A DNA stretch of 64,000 nucleotides from Desulfobacteraceae bacterium (GCA_011391695.1 JAABQB010000002.1:38252-102251); one strand, 5' to 3'. Positions 1 to 8,974 are shown, counted from the first letter of the stretch. Translations and numbers: made by a program. The notes: generated from the letters alone by a model not told the origin.

Positions 1-1120
1 CAAATATCGTGAAATCATAGGCGGTGAACTTCACCATGGCGTCCTGGTTAGGCCTCAGGAATGCTATGTCGGAAGGCTTGATCATGGCCTCAATCAGCAA
101 AGTGCCTTCCAGGGGAACAATCTCGATTAGGTTCATACCTGGCTGGATGACGCCGCCGACCGTATTAATAAAAAGACGATTAATCGTACCGTTTACTGGA
201 GATTTCACAAGGGTTCGATCAAGCCTGTCCTGCAGGGCAACGGATGTTGCGGAATCCTCACCGAGCTGTGCCAGTACCTCGTTCAATTCCGACTTGGCCT
301 TGTTGATGAAGGCAAGACGCAACTCTTTCATGGCCACCTGGCTCTCCTCGATCTTGGACTGAGCCCTGGGAAGCGCCTGTTTTGTCTGTTCTATCTCACC
401 CTGCATCTCGCTTGCCTGGCGTTCAAGACGAAGAACTTCCATTTCCGAAACGGCACCCTTGGCCACAAGCGGCTTGGTCAGTTTCAGCTCTTCCTGAAAA
501 AGGAGATAGGTTTTGTTCAGCTCCGCAAGTTTGGTGTTGAGCTCTCTCAATTCATTATTGCGTTGATTGTATTGCTGCTGTTTGATTTCCAGGCTGGATT
601 GAAGTTCCCTTTTTCTCGATTCATAGAGCTCCTGCTCGCGGATGCCGATCTCCGGTTGTTGGGCCATCACCTCACGGGGAACGCTGAAAGGCGCGCCGCT
701 CGTTTCCGCCTGCAGGCGCGCCGCCTTTGCCTTGTTGGAAAGGTATTTGGCCTGATTCTGCTGAACCGATGAAGAAAACCGGGTCTGATCAATCTTGAGC
801 AGCAACTGGTCTTTTTTTACAGTATCGCCTACTTCAACCATGATCTCCGAAAGGATGCCGCCCTCCAGATTCTGGATAACCTGTATCTGGCCTGCCGGAA
901 TAACCTTGCCCTGTCCCCGGGTCACCTCTTCGACTTCCGAAACGGAGGCCCAGAAAATGGCAATGGCGGTCAGAATCAGAACCGCCCACAGAATCGCCCT
1001 GCCTCCCCTGGGAGACTGGGCCATGACGGACGACCTGATATCCGTGACAAGGTCGATATCCTCAGACGGCATGCGATAGAACAACTCGTTTGATTTAGGT
1101 TTTTTTTCAGACTCAGACAA
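1..1120 (-). CDS. lapC: Type I secretion periplasmic adaptor, HlyD/LapC family (3' end cut by window edge)
   Basis: This is the membrane fusion protein that links a type I ABC exporter to the outer-membrane pore. About 373 codons are visible and the C-terminus lies left of the window. I chose the TTG at 1120 because AGGAG sits 7 nt upstream and lapB ends only 14 nt before it. The order is a cytoplasmic tail, one membrane segment at about residues 42-60, a first lipoyl half-domain at about 66-105 (with GQGKVIPAG and QNLEGG), a long Gln/Glu-rich coiled coil to about 275, and the second lipoyl half near 300-335 (LVKSPVNGTI). This is the normal HlyD architecture. The lap name rests on the adjacent LapB, LapD and LapG homologues. 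The adhesin substrate is not in view. Confidence 0.85.
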   Translation of the reverse strand, partial: MSESEKKPKSNELFYRMPSEDIDLVTDIRSSVMAQSPRGGRAILWAVLILTAIAIFWASVSEVEEVTRGQGKVIPAGQIQVIQNLEGGILSEIMVEVGDTVKKDQLLLKIDQTRFSSSVQQNQAKYLSNKAKAARLQAETSGAPFSVPREVMAQQPEIGIREQELYESRKRELQSSLEIKQQQYNQRNNELRELNTKLAELNKTYLLFQEELKLTKPLVAKGAVSEMEVLRLERQASEMQGEIEQTKQALPRAQSKIEESQVAMKELRLAFINKAKSELNEVLAQLGEDSATSVALQDRLDRTLVKSPVNGTINRLFINTVGGVIQPGMNLIEIVPLEGTLLIEAMIKPSDIAFLRPNQDAMVKFTAYDFTIF

Positions 1121-1134
1121 TGGTATTCTCCTGC

Positions 1135-3306
1135 CTACACGTTAACTCTACCCTTTTTCAACGCCTCCATTACAGAAGCCTTGGGCCCATCCGCTACGAT
1201 CACACCGTTATCGATGACGATAAGGCGATCGACCATTTCCAGCAAAGATGCCCGGTGCGTTATCAATATCAGTGTTTTTTCTTTGATTACCTTGGATAAC
1301 TTGTCTTTCAAACGGATTTCAGTCCGGTTATCCATGTTGCTCGTAGGTTCGTCTAAAACAATCACGGGCGGATCCATCAGCATGGCTCTCGCCAGAACGA
1401 CGCATTGCCTTTGTCCTCCGGAGAGTCCCCTGCCCAGTTCTCCGACCTCCATGTCAAAACCAAGGGAATGTTTCTTGACAAATTCATCGACGCCGGTAAG
1501 TTCCGCTGCGCGCACAATGGTAGTGTCATCCACATCATGGGTACCCATGGTAATATTGTTCCGGACTGTTCCGCGAAAGAGGATGAGATCCTGGGGAACA
1601 TGGCCTATAAAGCTGCGCAATTCCGCAGGATCGATCTGCCGTATATCTGTTCCGTCCATCGTGACCATGCCGCTGATTGGCTCATATAAGCCAAGGAGCA
1701 GTTTGCCCAGAGTGGTCTTACCTGAACCGACAGGGCCTATGATGCCTACCTTCTCACCCGCAGAAATGTCGAGAGTGATATTGTTCAGGACTTTTATTGT
1801 CTGCCCCGGGTATGAAAAAGTGAGATTTTTCACACCTATGGCGCCCTGAAAATGAGCCCTGTGTAAAAATGACTTACCGAGAGGTCTCTCCACGGGAAGA
1901 GCCATGATATCATTGAGTGTTTTAAGCGCTTCCTTTGCGCGCTGGAAACGGGTGGCAAGACTGACGACCTGTCCCATGGGTGCGATAACCTGCCGCGACA
2001 GGATTACCAGGGCAATCAGGCCGCCCTGCGTGAGAGTTCCTTCTGAAATCATATAGACGCCGGCGATGACGGCAACCACAACCACTCCGCTTTGCACAAA
2101 AAAAGCAAAGTGATTGACAGATGACGAGAGGAGTCTCGACACGGAACTCCATTTTGCGATGTAGCCGACCGATTCTTCCCACGCTCGCTGGATTTGGCTC
2201 TCCGCGCCGAGCATCTTGATGGTCTCAAGTCCCGATAATCCTTCAATCAAAATGGAATTTTTCTGAGAGGATGCCTTGAAGGTTTTTTCAACAGCTCTTT
2301 GCAGGGGAATCTGGATAAGGACGGCATAGATTAGCATCAATACGATAGCGGCAACGAATATCCAGACTATACTGCCCCCGATATACCAGACAACAAGCAG
2401 GCCCAAAAACATGAATGGAAGATCGATAAGAGATGTGATGGAAAACGAGGTGACAAAATCCCTGATGCCCTCGAATTCCTGCAGGTTCTTGGAAAAAGAG
2501 CCTATGGATTGGGGACGAACCTCCAGCTTGAGACCCATAACTTTCTGGAGAAGCATCGCAGACATTTGCACATCGGCCCTCTTTCCAGCCTCATCTACAA
2601 AATAACCGCGCAATGCGCGCATTGATACTGCAAACAGATAAATAACCATAATGCCGATGGCGAGAACCCAGAGGGTCTCCACAGCATTGTTGGGAATGAC
2701 CCGGTCATAGACGATGAGAACAAAAAAGGGACTGGCCAGACCGAGAACATTTATCAGGAAGGAAGCAACAAGAACATCACGATAGATGCGCCATGAGTTA
2801 AATAGGGTTCCCCAAAACCAGTGTTTTCCGGCACCAGGGCTGAGATCGTCCAGCGACTTCTTCTCCATCCGGAATTTCGGGCGGACGAAAATGGCATATC
2901 CCGAATAAAGCTTTTCCAATTCCTCCCGCGATATGATTTTTTCTCCCATGCCTGTTTCAGGCATCAGTATCTTAAATCTATCTCCGGATATATTTTCAAC
3001 GAGAAGAGATGCCTGCCGTTCATTGAGAAGCAATACTGCCGGAAGCTGCATGTAGGAAATTTTGGCAAGAGGTTTCTTCAAAATGCGGGCTGCCATATCG
3101 GCACGAGCGGCAGCTCTTGAAAACAGCTCTACCGTCAGGCGATTATAAACGAGCGGCAGACCGGAAGTTAAGCCGGTGCGGGAGGCCGGACGTCCATGCA
3201 GCTTCGCAAGCTGCATCAGGCAATCAAGAAGCGGATCATCATGTCTATCCGAGTCCTCTCCGAGATTCCATTCTTCCGGTCGGGCTTCTGCATTAATTTC
3301 TGACAT
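1135..3306 (-). CDS. lapB: Type I secretion ABC transporter, permease-ATPase (LapB-like)
   Basis: This inner-membrane exporter of 723 residues has an N-terminal C39-peptidase-like domain (about 25-150), a six-helix ABC transmembrane domain (about 165-450) and an ATPase domain (about 485-715). The Walker A motif GPVGSGKTT is near residue 520, the signature LSGGQRQ near 630, and VIVLDEPTS near 650. The N-terminal domain shows no catalytic Cys in its opening LDCLMQLAKL stretch context, as expected for a non-cleaving C39-like domain that binds RTX-type substrates. The length is typical of LapB/RtxB exporters. It is transcribed just ahead of the adaptor gene (14-nt gap) and probably exports a large adhesin, which is an inference because no such gene is in the window. 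Confidence 0.88.
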   Translation of the reverse strand: MSEINAEARPEEWNLGEDSDRHDDPLLDCLMQLAKLHGRPASRTGLTSGLPLVYNRLTVELFSRAAARADMAARILKKPLAKISYMQLPAVLLLNERQASLLVENISGDRFKILMPETGMGEKIISREELEKLYSGYAIFVRPKFRMEKKSLDDLSPGAGKHWFWGTLFNSWRIYRDVLVASFLINVLGLASPFFVLIVYDRVIPNNAVETLWVLAIGIMVIYLFAVSMRALRGYFVDEAGKRADVQMSAMLLQKVMGLKLEVRPQSIGSFSKNLQEFEGIRDFVTSFSITSLIDLPFMFLGLLVVWYIGGSIVWIFVAAIVLMLIYAVLIQIPLQRAVEKTFKASSQKNSILIEGLSGLETIKMLGAESQIQRAWEESVGYIAKWSSVSRLLSSSVNHFAFFVQSGVVVVAVIAGVYMISEGTLTQGGLIALVILSRQVIAPMGQVVSLATRFQRAKEALKTLNDIMALPVERPLGKSFLHRAHFQGAIGVKNLTFSYPGQTIKVLNNITLDISAGEKVGIIGPVGSGKTTLGKLLLGLYEPISGMVTMDGTDIRQIDPAELRSFIGHVPQDLILFRGTVRNNITMGTHDVDDTTIVRAAELTGVDEFVKKHSLGFDMEVGELGRGLSGGQRQCVVLARAMLMDPPVIVLDEPTSNMDNRTEIRLKDKLSKVIKEKTLILITHRASLLEMVDRLIVIDNGVIVADGPKASVMEALKKGRVNV

Positions 3307-3445
3307 AAATATTTTCTTTCGATTGTGAGAAAATAAACATTGGGGAACCGTTAAATCCCTTGACTCTGTTTGCGAACACCGATAATTTCAACAGCGCAAA
3401 GTACATTATAATATTTATATGGTTTTTGTCGAGACTGATTTAGAA

Positions 3446-3466
3446 ATTTGGAAAATATTTCCAAAT
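3446..3466. promoter_or_regulatory. 21-bp perfect palindrome in the divergent lapB / 3575 intergenic region
   Basis: The arms ATTTGGAAA and TTTCCAAAT are exact reverse complements separated by ATA. They lie in the AT-rich 268-bp space between lapB (minus) and the plus-strand gene at 3575. The position between two divergent starts suggests an operator. No T-run or GC-rich stem makes it a terminator. The cognate regulator is unknown. Confidence 0.4.
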
Positions 3467-3574
3467 ACATCAATTTCGTTATATATTAAGTATTAAAATG
3501 ATGCTATCCTTATAATCAAAAAAGCGCTGAAAATATTTTCACCCTGATAACGATTATTATTTAGGAGAAAAGTC

Positions 3575-3904
3575 ATGCTTTATGTAGAACGAGCCCGAGA
3601 TGGAAAAATCACCGCATTGTACAGCAGCCCCCGTCCGGATGCCGGTGAACAGAAATCCGTAATGGATGAAGAAATTCTCGATTTTCTTCACAAAACCGTC
3701 AGCGCAGATTCCCGGAAAATGTTACTGGCGTTATCGGATATGGGTATCATCCGACTGCTGGAAGACCTGATCGATCTTCTCATCCAGAAAAACGTTATTA
3801 TTTTTACGGAGCTTCCGGAACAGGCCCAGGAAAGAATCACGGAGCGAAAGCGGCTTCGGGAAACGGTTGCGTCCCAGGACCTGATGGTTGATGATATTTT
3901 ATGA
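3575..3904 (+). CDS. Conserved small protein of unknown function inside the lap cluster
   Basis: This 109-residue, acidic, soluble protein has no signal peptide or membrane helix. The ATG follows AGGAG with good spacing. The pattern is an N-terminal beta region (MLYVERARDGKITALYSSP) followed by helices (ILDFLHKTV, MGIIRLLEDLIDLLIQKNVI). It resembles a family of about 80-110 residues often mislabelled 'tryptophan synthase subunit beta-like' in proteobacteria, whose role is unknown. It is the only plus-strand gene among the lap genes and sits between lapB and lapD, so it either belongs to the adhesion system under separate control or is an unrelated insertion. The product assignment is a family resemblance only. 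Confidence 0.75.
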   Translation: MLYVERARDGKITALYSSPRPDAGEQKSVMDEEILDFLHKTVSADSRKMLLALSDMGIIRLLEDLIDLLIQKNVIIFTELPEQAQERITERKRLRETVASQDLMVDDIL

Positions 3905-3935
3905 CCCTTGACGCTCTCATATAAACAAGGGATTT

Positions 3936-5909
3936 TCAGCTTTTCATCATACCACTTATCGGTTTAGGCTTATCAACGATATATCCCTGAATTGCATCGA
4001 GATTCAGATCCTTTAGAATCTGCCATTGCTGTTCTGTTTCTACCCCTTCCGCGATAACCTTGACATCTATGCTGTGAGCTACGCTGCACAGCGAGCCTAT
4101 GAAGAACCGGCTGTCATTCTCCTCATTCTTGAGTTCCCCGGTGTAGGCCCGGTCGATCTTTACATAGTCGGGACGAATTGATTTGAGGTACCGTAAATTG
4201 GAGAAGCTCTGGCCGTAATGATCGAGTCCCATGGCGTGCCCGTATTCACGTACGAACAAGCCGAAATCACTTACTAAATTCTGATTCTGAACTGCGCTGA
4301 GTTCGGAAAATTCAAAGATGATCCGGGGCGCTGTCCGTGGCAGAGTCTTCAGAGAGGATTGCAGCCATTGCCTGAATGCGTCATCCTTCAGAGAGGCGGA
4401 AGACAGGTTCACCGCGATGTTTCCAACACTGAGCCGGCTGCTGTCGAGCTTCATAACTTCTTCGATAACGATTCGGTCTATGGAAGAAACGAGATTCAGG
4501 CGTTCGGCAAGGGGCATAAACACGCCGGCGCTTAAGAAGCTGCCGTCTTCCTGGATGATCCTGGAAAAAATCTCCATATGCAGGAGATGGCTCCTGTCGG
4601 TTGTTTTAACGACCGGCTGGGCATCGAGGCTGATTCTGCGCTCAGCGAGGGCTTTTTCAAGCATATCCTTCCAGTGCTGTTTACCCAGTGGCATCTTATT
4701 TGTTTCTTCGGTAATTGCGCGGACAATCCATCCGTTAGGTACCGTCTGCATGGCGGAGGTCAGCGCCAGGTCGGCTTCCGAGATCAGGCGGCCGAGTGTG
4801 GTGGTTGCTTCATAGGTTGCAGCTCCTACGTAGCCTATGTTGTCCGTAACCGCTATCTGTTCCGAGGCAAGCTGGCTCAGATTGTTGGCCAAGCTGCCGG
4901 CGATCGTCTCAGCATCCCATGGCGGTGCGTCGGGAAGGAAGATTCCGAAATCGCCTCCCGTAAGACGGGCAAGGGCACAGCTCGGGTAATGACTTGTGGC
5001 TTCCGAGAGCAGCGTCGCAACTCTTTTCAGGAATTCGTCACCGGACTGAAAACCTTTCTGCTGGTTTAGTTTGTCCAGATCATTAAGCTTGATAAGCATC
5101 AGGATGCCTTTTGTGACGCTATCACGGCGATCGAGCCGCGCGGTGATCTGGGTATCGAAATACCTGCGGTTTCCCAAGCCGGTTACCGGGTCATGGTAGG
5201 AGCGTTCCCTTAGTCCTTGGGCCTGGGTTACCTGCTCTTCAAACATCTCCTTAACTTTTTGGGTCATGCGATTCATGGCCTCGACCACGCGCCTTAACTC
5301 CTTTGTCCAGGGCACGCGTTCCTGTATCTCATACTCCTTTCTGCACAAGGCGTCGGCCTGACGCTCAACGAGTACCAGCGGTCTGAGCAGAAGGCGCAGC
5401 CCGAAGCCTCCGGCAATGAGCACGAAAATACCACAGGCGATAAACCACCGGGTCGTGCTGACCATATCTTCCCAGAGCGTCTTGTAAGCATAGCCGGGAT
5501 GGCTTTTCACCACAATCGTGCCGGCCTGAATCCAGCCGGACATCACATTTGAACTTGCTTCGGGGGTCTCCAGGGGGATCCAGCGGATGAACCACGGGGG
5601 TACATTTTCGATTTTCACGCTGAGGACGCGCTCGATCATAACCTTTTCCCTGGCATCGACCAGTTTTATGATCTCGTAATATCCGCGATCGAATACTGCG
5701 TTGATCATGCTTTCAACCGACGGCATATCATTTTTAATGACGTGCTGGGAGACGGAGAGGCCAAGAGAGGTTGCCGTATCCTGGGCATGTGATTCGAGCT
5801 GATCTACCAGGAATGAACGGGTGCTGTCGAGCTTTGCGTACCAAGTCCCGGCAAAGAGAATAAAAAACAGAACCAGCGTAAAAATAATGAGTTGGCGGTA
5901 TAGTGTCAT
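3936..5909 (-). CDS. lapD: LapD-like c-di-GMP receptor (LapD_MoxY_N, HAMP, degenerate GGDEF and EAL)
   Basis: This inner-membrane receptor of 657 residues senses cytoplasmic c-di-GMP and controls the periplasmic protease LapG. There is a membrane helix at about 7-25, a periplasmic domain to about 150 with the LapD_MoxY_N character, a second helix at about 153-172, then HAMP, GGDEF (about 235-390) and EAL (about 410-655) domains. Both enzyme motifs are degenerate: the diguanylate site reads TGGDFG near residue 317, and the EAL position reads MEIFSRI. This implies binding rather than catalysis, as in known LapD. An AGGGGAG site precedes the ATG. It lies 16 nt after lapG, so the two are co-transcribed. 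Confidence 0.88.
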   Translation of the reverse strand: MTLYRQLIIFTLVLFFILFAGTWYAKLDSTRSFLVDQLESHAQDTATSLGLSVSQHVIKNDMPSVESMINAVFDRGYYEIIKLVDAREKVMIERVLSVKIENVPPWFIRWIPLETPEASSNVMSGWIQAGTIVVKSHPGYAYKTLWEDMVSTTRWFIACGIFVLIAGGFGLRLLLRPLVLVERQADALCRKEYEIQERVPWTKELRRVVEAMNRMTQKVKEMFEEQVTQAQGLRERSYHDPVTGLGNRRYFDTQITARLDRRDSVTKGILMLIKLNDLDKLNQQKGFQSGDEFLKRVATLLSEATSHYPSCALARLTGGDFGIFLPDAPPWDAETIAGSLANNLSQLASEQIAVTDNIGYVGAATYEATTTLGRLISEADLALTSAMQTVPNGWIVRAITEETNKMPLGKQHWKDMLEKALAERRISLDAQPVVKTTDRSHLLHMEIFSRIIQEDGSFLSAGVFMPLAERLNLVSSIDRIVIEEVMKLDSSRLSVGNIAVNLSSASLKDDAFRQWLQSSLKTLPRTAPRIIFEFSELSAVQNQNLVSDFGLFVREYGHAMGLDHYGQSFSNLRYLKSIRPDYVKIDRAYTGELKNEENDSRFFIGSLCSVAHSIDVKVIAEGVETEQQWQILKDLNLDAIQGYIVDKPKPISGMMKS

Positions 5910-5925
5910 TGTATAACTCCCCTCT

Positions 5926-6606
5926 TTACAGTTTGTTCTCCGACATCTTCTGCATGAGACCCTGCCATGGTTTGAGCCTGTCGCTGCTGCTGCCGGCCAA
6001 CTTGCCTTCTCCGCGCTGTTTGGCCGTCCAGAGTCCCAAGCCGTTAAAACTGAATACGGGCATTAAATCGGTTCGTTTAGAAGCAGGATCGATTGAGTCT
6101 ATCAGGTTATCAAGAACTAGCGGCTCGGCTCCCGGCTGGCTGTAATAAGTCAGTACCATGTGCGCTATATTATATTGCAGCGCCTTGACATACGCGATAT
6201 TTAATTTTTCTTCGGCTACGCCCATCGCCTTAAGGGTAAAGTATTTGGCAATTGCAAAATCCTCACAATCACCTGCCTTCTTACAGAGAAATTCGAGAGG
6301 CGTCGCCCAGTAATCCTTGACACCCCAGAGGTCAATATCGTTTACAAACAGAATCCTGCTGTTAAAAAAATGGTTGACTTTTTCGAGTTTTTCCCGATCA
6401 GATAAGCTTTTATCATTGTAGATCAGCTCTTCCCACGCAGTGAACCTGACCGGCGCCTCTTTACCGCACTTCTCTTCTGCTTTCTTCAGAAAAATATTAT
6501 CGAAACGAAAGATTGTTCCTGTGATGACCGGCGCTGCGATTACCAGGCATATGAAAATAGTAAAAAGCGACAGGATTGGTTTATTTTTTTTCAAATGCTT
6601 GGCCAC
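5926..6606 (-). CDS. lapG: LapG-like periplasmic transglutaminase-fold cysteine protease
   Basis: The protein has 226 residues, with an N-terminal membrane/signal segment at about 11-30. It belongs to the bacterial transglutaminase-like cysteine protease family that clips the N-terminus of LapA-type adhesins to release them from the cell surface. The triad is visible as Cys114 in AGDCEDFAIAK, His149 in IAHMVLTYY and Asp166 in LVLDNL. The acidic DCED segment matches the calcium site of LapG. GTG at 6606 is the only start possible after an in-frame stop just upstream, and no strong ribosome site is visible. The gene is paired with lapD downstream and is normally sequestered by LapD when c-di-GMP is high. 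Confidence 0.88.
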   Translation of the reverse strand: MAKHLKKNKPILSLFTIFICLVIAAPVITGTIFRFDNIFLKKAEEKCGKEAPVRFTAWEELIYNDKSLSDREKLEKVNHFFNSRILFVNDIDLWGVKDYWATPLEFLCKKAGDCEDFAIAKYFTLKAMGVAEEKLNIAYVKALQYNIAHMVLTYYSQPGAEPLVLDNLIDSIDPASKRTDLMPVFSFNGLGLWTAKQRGEGKLAGSSSDRLKPWQGLMQKMSENKL

Positions 6607-6743
6607 TGTAATTGAAGTTTACCCATCGTGTTGAGACGTTGTTCGGAAGGGAGGAGCACATCTTTCAGTATTCCGGAGCTGTGAGGAGAGACCCCGGAAT
6701 CATCCCACAATGCGCAACCTAAACGTCTGCAGATACTTCCAGT

Positions 6744-6780
6744 GGAGATTCCTCCGGCCTAAAAGCACCCGGGAATCTCC
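6744..6780. other. Intercistronic stem-loop between tolC/lapE and lapG
   Basis: The arms GGAGATTCC and GGAATCTCC are complementary over 9 bp, and an inner CCGG can add four more pairs. The element sits in the 216-nt space after the lapE stop and before lapG. No U-run follows on the minus strand, so it is not a standard terminator. It could stabilise or partly attenuate the transcript. Confidence 0.4.
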
Positions 6781-6822
6781 AATAGAAGAAAATAGTATCT
6801 GTTTTTAATTCGATTGTTTATC

Positions 6823-8172
6823 TCATTTTGACGGCAAGGGGGTCGGCTTATTAAGCTCAGATTCAACTATGCTTTCGTCAGGCATACGCAGGCCCAGGGT
6901 CTCTATCAACTTGCCCATACCGCTTAAAACCCTGTATTCGGCATATAATTTTTCGTATTTGGCTTTTACGATGTCGGATTTGGCAGTGATATATTCAGCC
7001 TGGGTATCAAGGACATCGAACATTGTGCGTCTGCCGATATTCCACTGCTCAGCAAAAGCCTCTGTTGTTGCTCCGGTTGCCTTAACATATTCCTCAAGAT
7101 GCGTCACTCTGTCCTTTGCAGCCGTATAAGCCTCCCAGGAAAGGCGAACGGACTGAACGACCTGACGCTGAGCGCTGTTGAGTATTTCATTTGCTTCATT
7201 GATCAGATGCGATGTTTCAGCTATTCGCCCCTTGTTCCTGAATCCATTGAAAATATTGAGCCTCACCACGGCACTTGCCGTCAGCTCCTCATATTTTTCG
7301 GGATAATCAACGTCTTCTTGCCACTTGTAATCCACGGCAACGTCAAGGCTCGGATAATTAACCCGCTTTGCAGTCTCATACTGAGCCCGCCTTGCCTCAA
7401 GATCGGCTAAAGCAGACTTGAGTATCGGATGATTTTTCAAGGCCACCTGCTCAGCTTCATCCATAGTTGCCGGAATGGCGGAATCCATCGGGGCAACCTT
7501 AACAAGGTCTTCCGGAAGGCGGCCGATTACAGCCTGGTAATCTGTCTTTCCGTCAGCAATGTTTGCATTGGTTACGACCACGTTGGATTGCGCAAGCGCA
7601 AGGCGCCCCATAACCTGGTCTAGATCGGCTTTGCGGTCTACTCCCGAAGTGCTTCTCAACTTCATCTGGTCGGAAATCCGCTCATGATTAAGCAGGTTTT
7701 CTTTAGCAAGTTCGTACAGTTCCATGTTGCGAAGCAGATTCAGGTAAACCTTGGACGCCTGCAGAGCGACGTTCTCTGATGTTCCCTGCAACAGATAAGC
7801 TTCAGATTTGACACGGGCTTTCTGCCTTTTTATCTCGGATTGGGTCGTGCCGAAATGGAACACATTATGGCGGAGACTCAGGGCTTTGGATTGAGGTTCG
7901 GTTGTCACCCTATCAGATTCTAACGTTGATACGTCTTTTTTTATGTCTTTGCCATATGAAGCGGAGGCGTCAAGGGTTGGAAAATAACCTCCCCTGGCCT
8001 GAATCACTTCCTGATCCCTGGCCAGTCGATTATAAGCGATCGCCCTGATATCCGGATTGGTCTGCAGAACATATTTTATAGCTTCCTCAAGAGTTTCTCC
8101 TTGGGCGTTTCCAGCCCCCAAAAGAAGAATACCTACACCGACAACGACCAAAAACCTGGAAAACGATTTCAT
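6823..8172 (-). CDS. lapE: TolC-family outer-membrane efflux/secretion pore (LapE-like)
   Basis: This trimeric outer-membrane channel partners the LapB-LapC exporter. I placed the start at the ATG at 8172, where GAGGAGG is well spaced, rather than 21 nt upstream. It gives a signal peptide (SFSRFLVVVGVGILLLGAGNAQG) and a mature protein of two OEP repeats: LEEAIKYVLQTNPDIRA near the start and DEAEQVALKNHPILKSAL in the second half. Long helices follow, with the conserved VQSVRLSWEAYTAAK region. The length (449 residues) is normal. It is first in the lap gene order, separated from lapG by a stem-loop. Confidence 0.88.
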   Translation of the reverse strand: MKSFSRFLVVVGVGILLLGAGNAQGETLEEAIKYVLQTNPDIRAIAYNRLARDQEVIQARGGYFPTLDASASYGKDIKKDVSTLESDRVTTEPQSKALSLRHNVFHFGTTQSEIKRQKARVKSEAYLLQGTSENVALQASKVYLNLLRNMELYELAKENLLNHERISDQMKLRSTSGVDRKADLDQVMGRLALAQSNVVVTNANIADGKTDYQAVIGRLPEDLVKVAPMDSAIPATMDEAEQVALKNHPILKSALADLEARRAQYETAKRVNYPSLDVAVDYKWQEDVDYPEKYEELTASAVVRLNIFNGFRNKGRIAETSHLINEANEILNSAQRQVVQSVRLSWEAYTAAKDRVTHLEEYVKATGATTEAFAEQWNIGRRTMFDVLDTQAEYITAKSDIVKAKYEKLYAEYRVLSGMGKLIETLGLRMPDESIVESELNKPTPLPSK

Positions 8173-8256
8173 TCTCTGATCCTCCTCAAACATTGCGGGG
8201 TTATATGGGACAGTTTAATGTTGCTTCATTACTGATGACTTTGTAAAAAGCCAGGA

Positions 8257-8340
8257 TCTCACACCAAGCCACAAAGATCACAAAGTTAAAATATTAATAT
8301 TAAATGATTTTTTCTTCGTGTTCTTCGTGTCTTTGTGAGA
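8257..8340. repeat. Interspersed CACAAAG/CTTTGTG inverted repeat, copy 1
   Basis: The sequence TCTCACACC..CACAAAGATCACAAAG on the left is mirrored by CTTCGTG..CTTTGTGAGA on the right. This forms a long imperfect hairpin of about 84 nt upstream of the lap operon. A second full copy lies at 12870-12958 and a half copy at 13299-13330. Copies are non-coding and intergenic. Confidence 0.7.
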
Positions 8341-8658
8341 AAATATAGTTTTTACGAGTTTATCATCATTGAAGAAGTAAATATTCCGTACATGCGAAAA
8401 AAAGATTGCAACCCTTCTAACTTCTCTTAATTATGTGGATTAGCACATGTTGTCAAGAGGATTATTAATTTTTCAGGCATTTTTTATTGATAATGCTGAC
8501 AAAATGATGATACCATCCTCATAAATATGGATCATATCCAAAAGAGTTGGTGATCATATAACGGCTCTAAGTTTCAAGTATTTCAGGGTTTTAGTTACTG
8601 GAAAAGCCGGCGCATTTACTGTAGCTCGCTGCGGGGGGAGCTTTATCAAGGATGATGT
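8341..8658. other. AT-rich gene-free stretch between lapE and the DUF4911 gene
   Basis: I see no gene here. It contains the divergent promoter space for lapE (minus) and the DUF4911 gene (plus). A GC-rich patch near 8619-8642 could fold weakly (GCTCGCTGCGGGGGGAGC). Remnants of the GATGACTTT..AAAAAGTC palindromic family lie at its left side (about 8229-8250 and 8345-8366). Confidence 0.4.
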
Positions 8659-8916
8659 TTGGAAATAACAAAAAAATATTATATCATTGATCGAAAGAAT
8701 ATTTCTTACTTGAAGTTTATTTTTGAAGCTTGTGAAGGAATTGCAGTTATTACTACAATCGACCCGGAAATTGGGCTCATATTGTTTCGCATTCCTCCCG
8801 GCTGTGAGAAAGATGTTGAAACGGTCATACAGGGCTTAAAAAAAGAAATTATGATCGAAGAGTATATGCCTGATATCAAACTTGATGGACATGTAAAAAG
8901 TCCATCAACAGGCTGA
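8659..8916 (+). CDS. DUF4911 domain protein
   Basis: This is a small (85-residue) cytoplasmic protein of unknown function. It begins at TTG 8659, preceded by AAGGA with 6-nt spacing, and an in-frame stop lies just upstream. Features are a beta-alpha-beta pattern with GIAVITTIDPEIGLILFRIPPGCE in its middle, typical of DUF4911. In Desulfobacterota this family commonly sits just upstream of miaB, as here (144 nt). The last dozen codons (from about 8884) and the stop are supplied by a copy of an interspersed palindromic repeat, so the native C-terminus may have been replaced. Confidence 0.8.
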   Translation: MEITKKYYIIDRKNISYLKFIFEACEGIAVITTIDPEIGLILFRIPPGCEKDVETVIQGLKKEIMIEEYMPDIKLDGHVKSPSTG

Positions 8917-8932
8917 GGGCGATTAAGCCCCG
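8884..8932 (+). repeat. 49-bp interspersed palindromic repeat, copy 1 (overlaps a gene 3' end)
   Basis: It starts with GATGGAC, continues to AAAAAGTCCATC (an inverted pair), and ends with GAGGGCGATTAAGCCCCG. By eye about 44 of 49 positions match the reverse complement of 26921-26969, and a shorter relative lies at 61630-61665. It overlaps codons and stop of the DUF4911 gene. Confidence 0.75.
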
Positions 8933-8951
8933 GCCTGGGGTGAGAGTGGAA

Positions 8952-8974
8952 CCGCTTGAATTTATTTCAAGCGG
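8952..8974. other. Perfect 9-bp stem-loop upstream of miaB
   Basis: The arms CCGCTTGAA and TTCAAGCGG flank the loop TTTAT. It lies between the DUF4911 stop and miaB. It lacks a T-run, so it is at best a weak terminator or an RNA processing element. A second T-rich hairpin-like element (AAAAAGTCA..TGACTTTTT) follows at about 9005-9028. Confidence 0.45.

Noticed and set aside
6680..6800. Possible c-di-GMP (GEMM) riboswitch before lapG, suggested by CCTCCGGCCTAAA on the plus strand.
   Set aside because: It is on the wrong strand for the lap genes, and the other conserved GEMM segments (CACGCACAGGGCAAACC-like) are absent. The segment is explained by a simple stem-loop.
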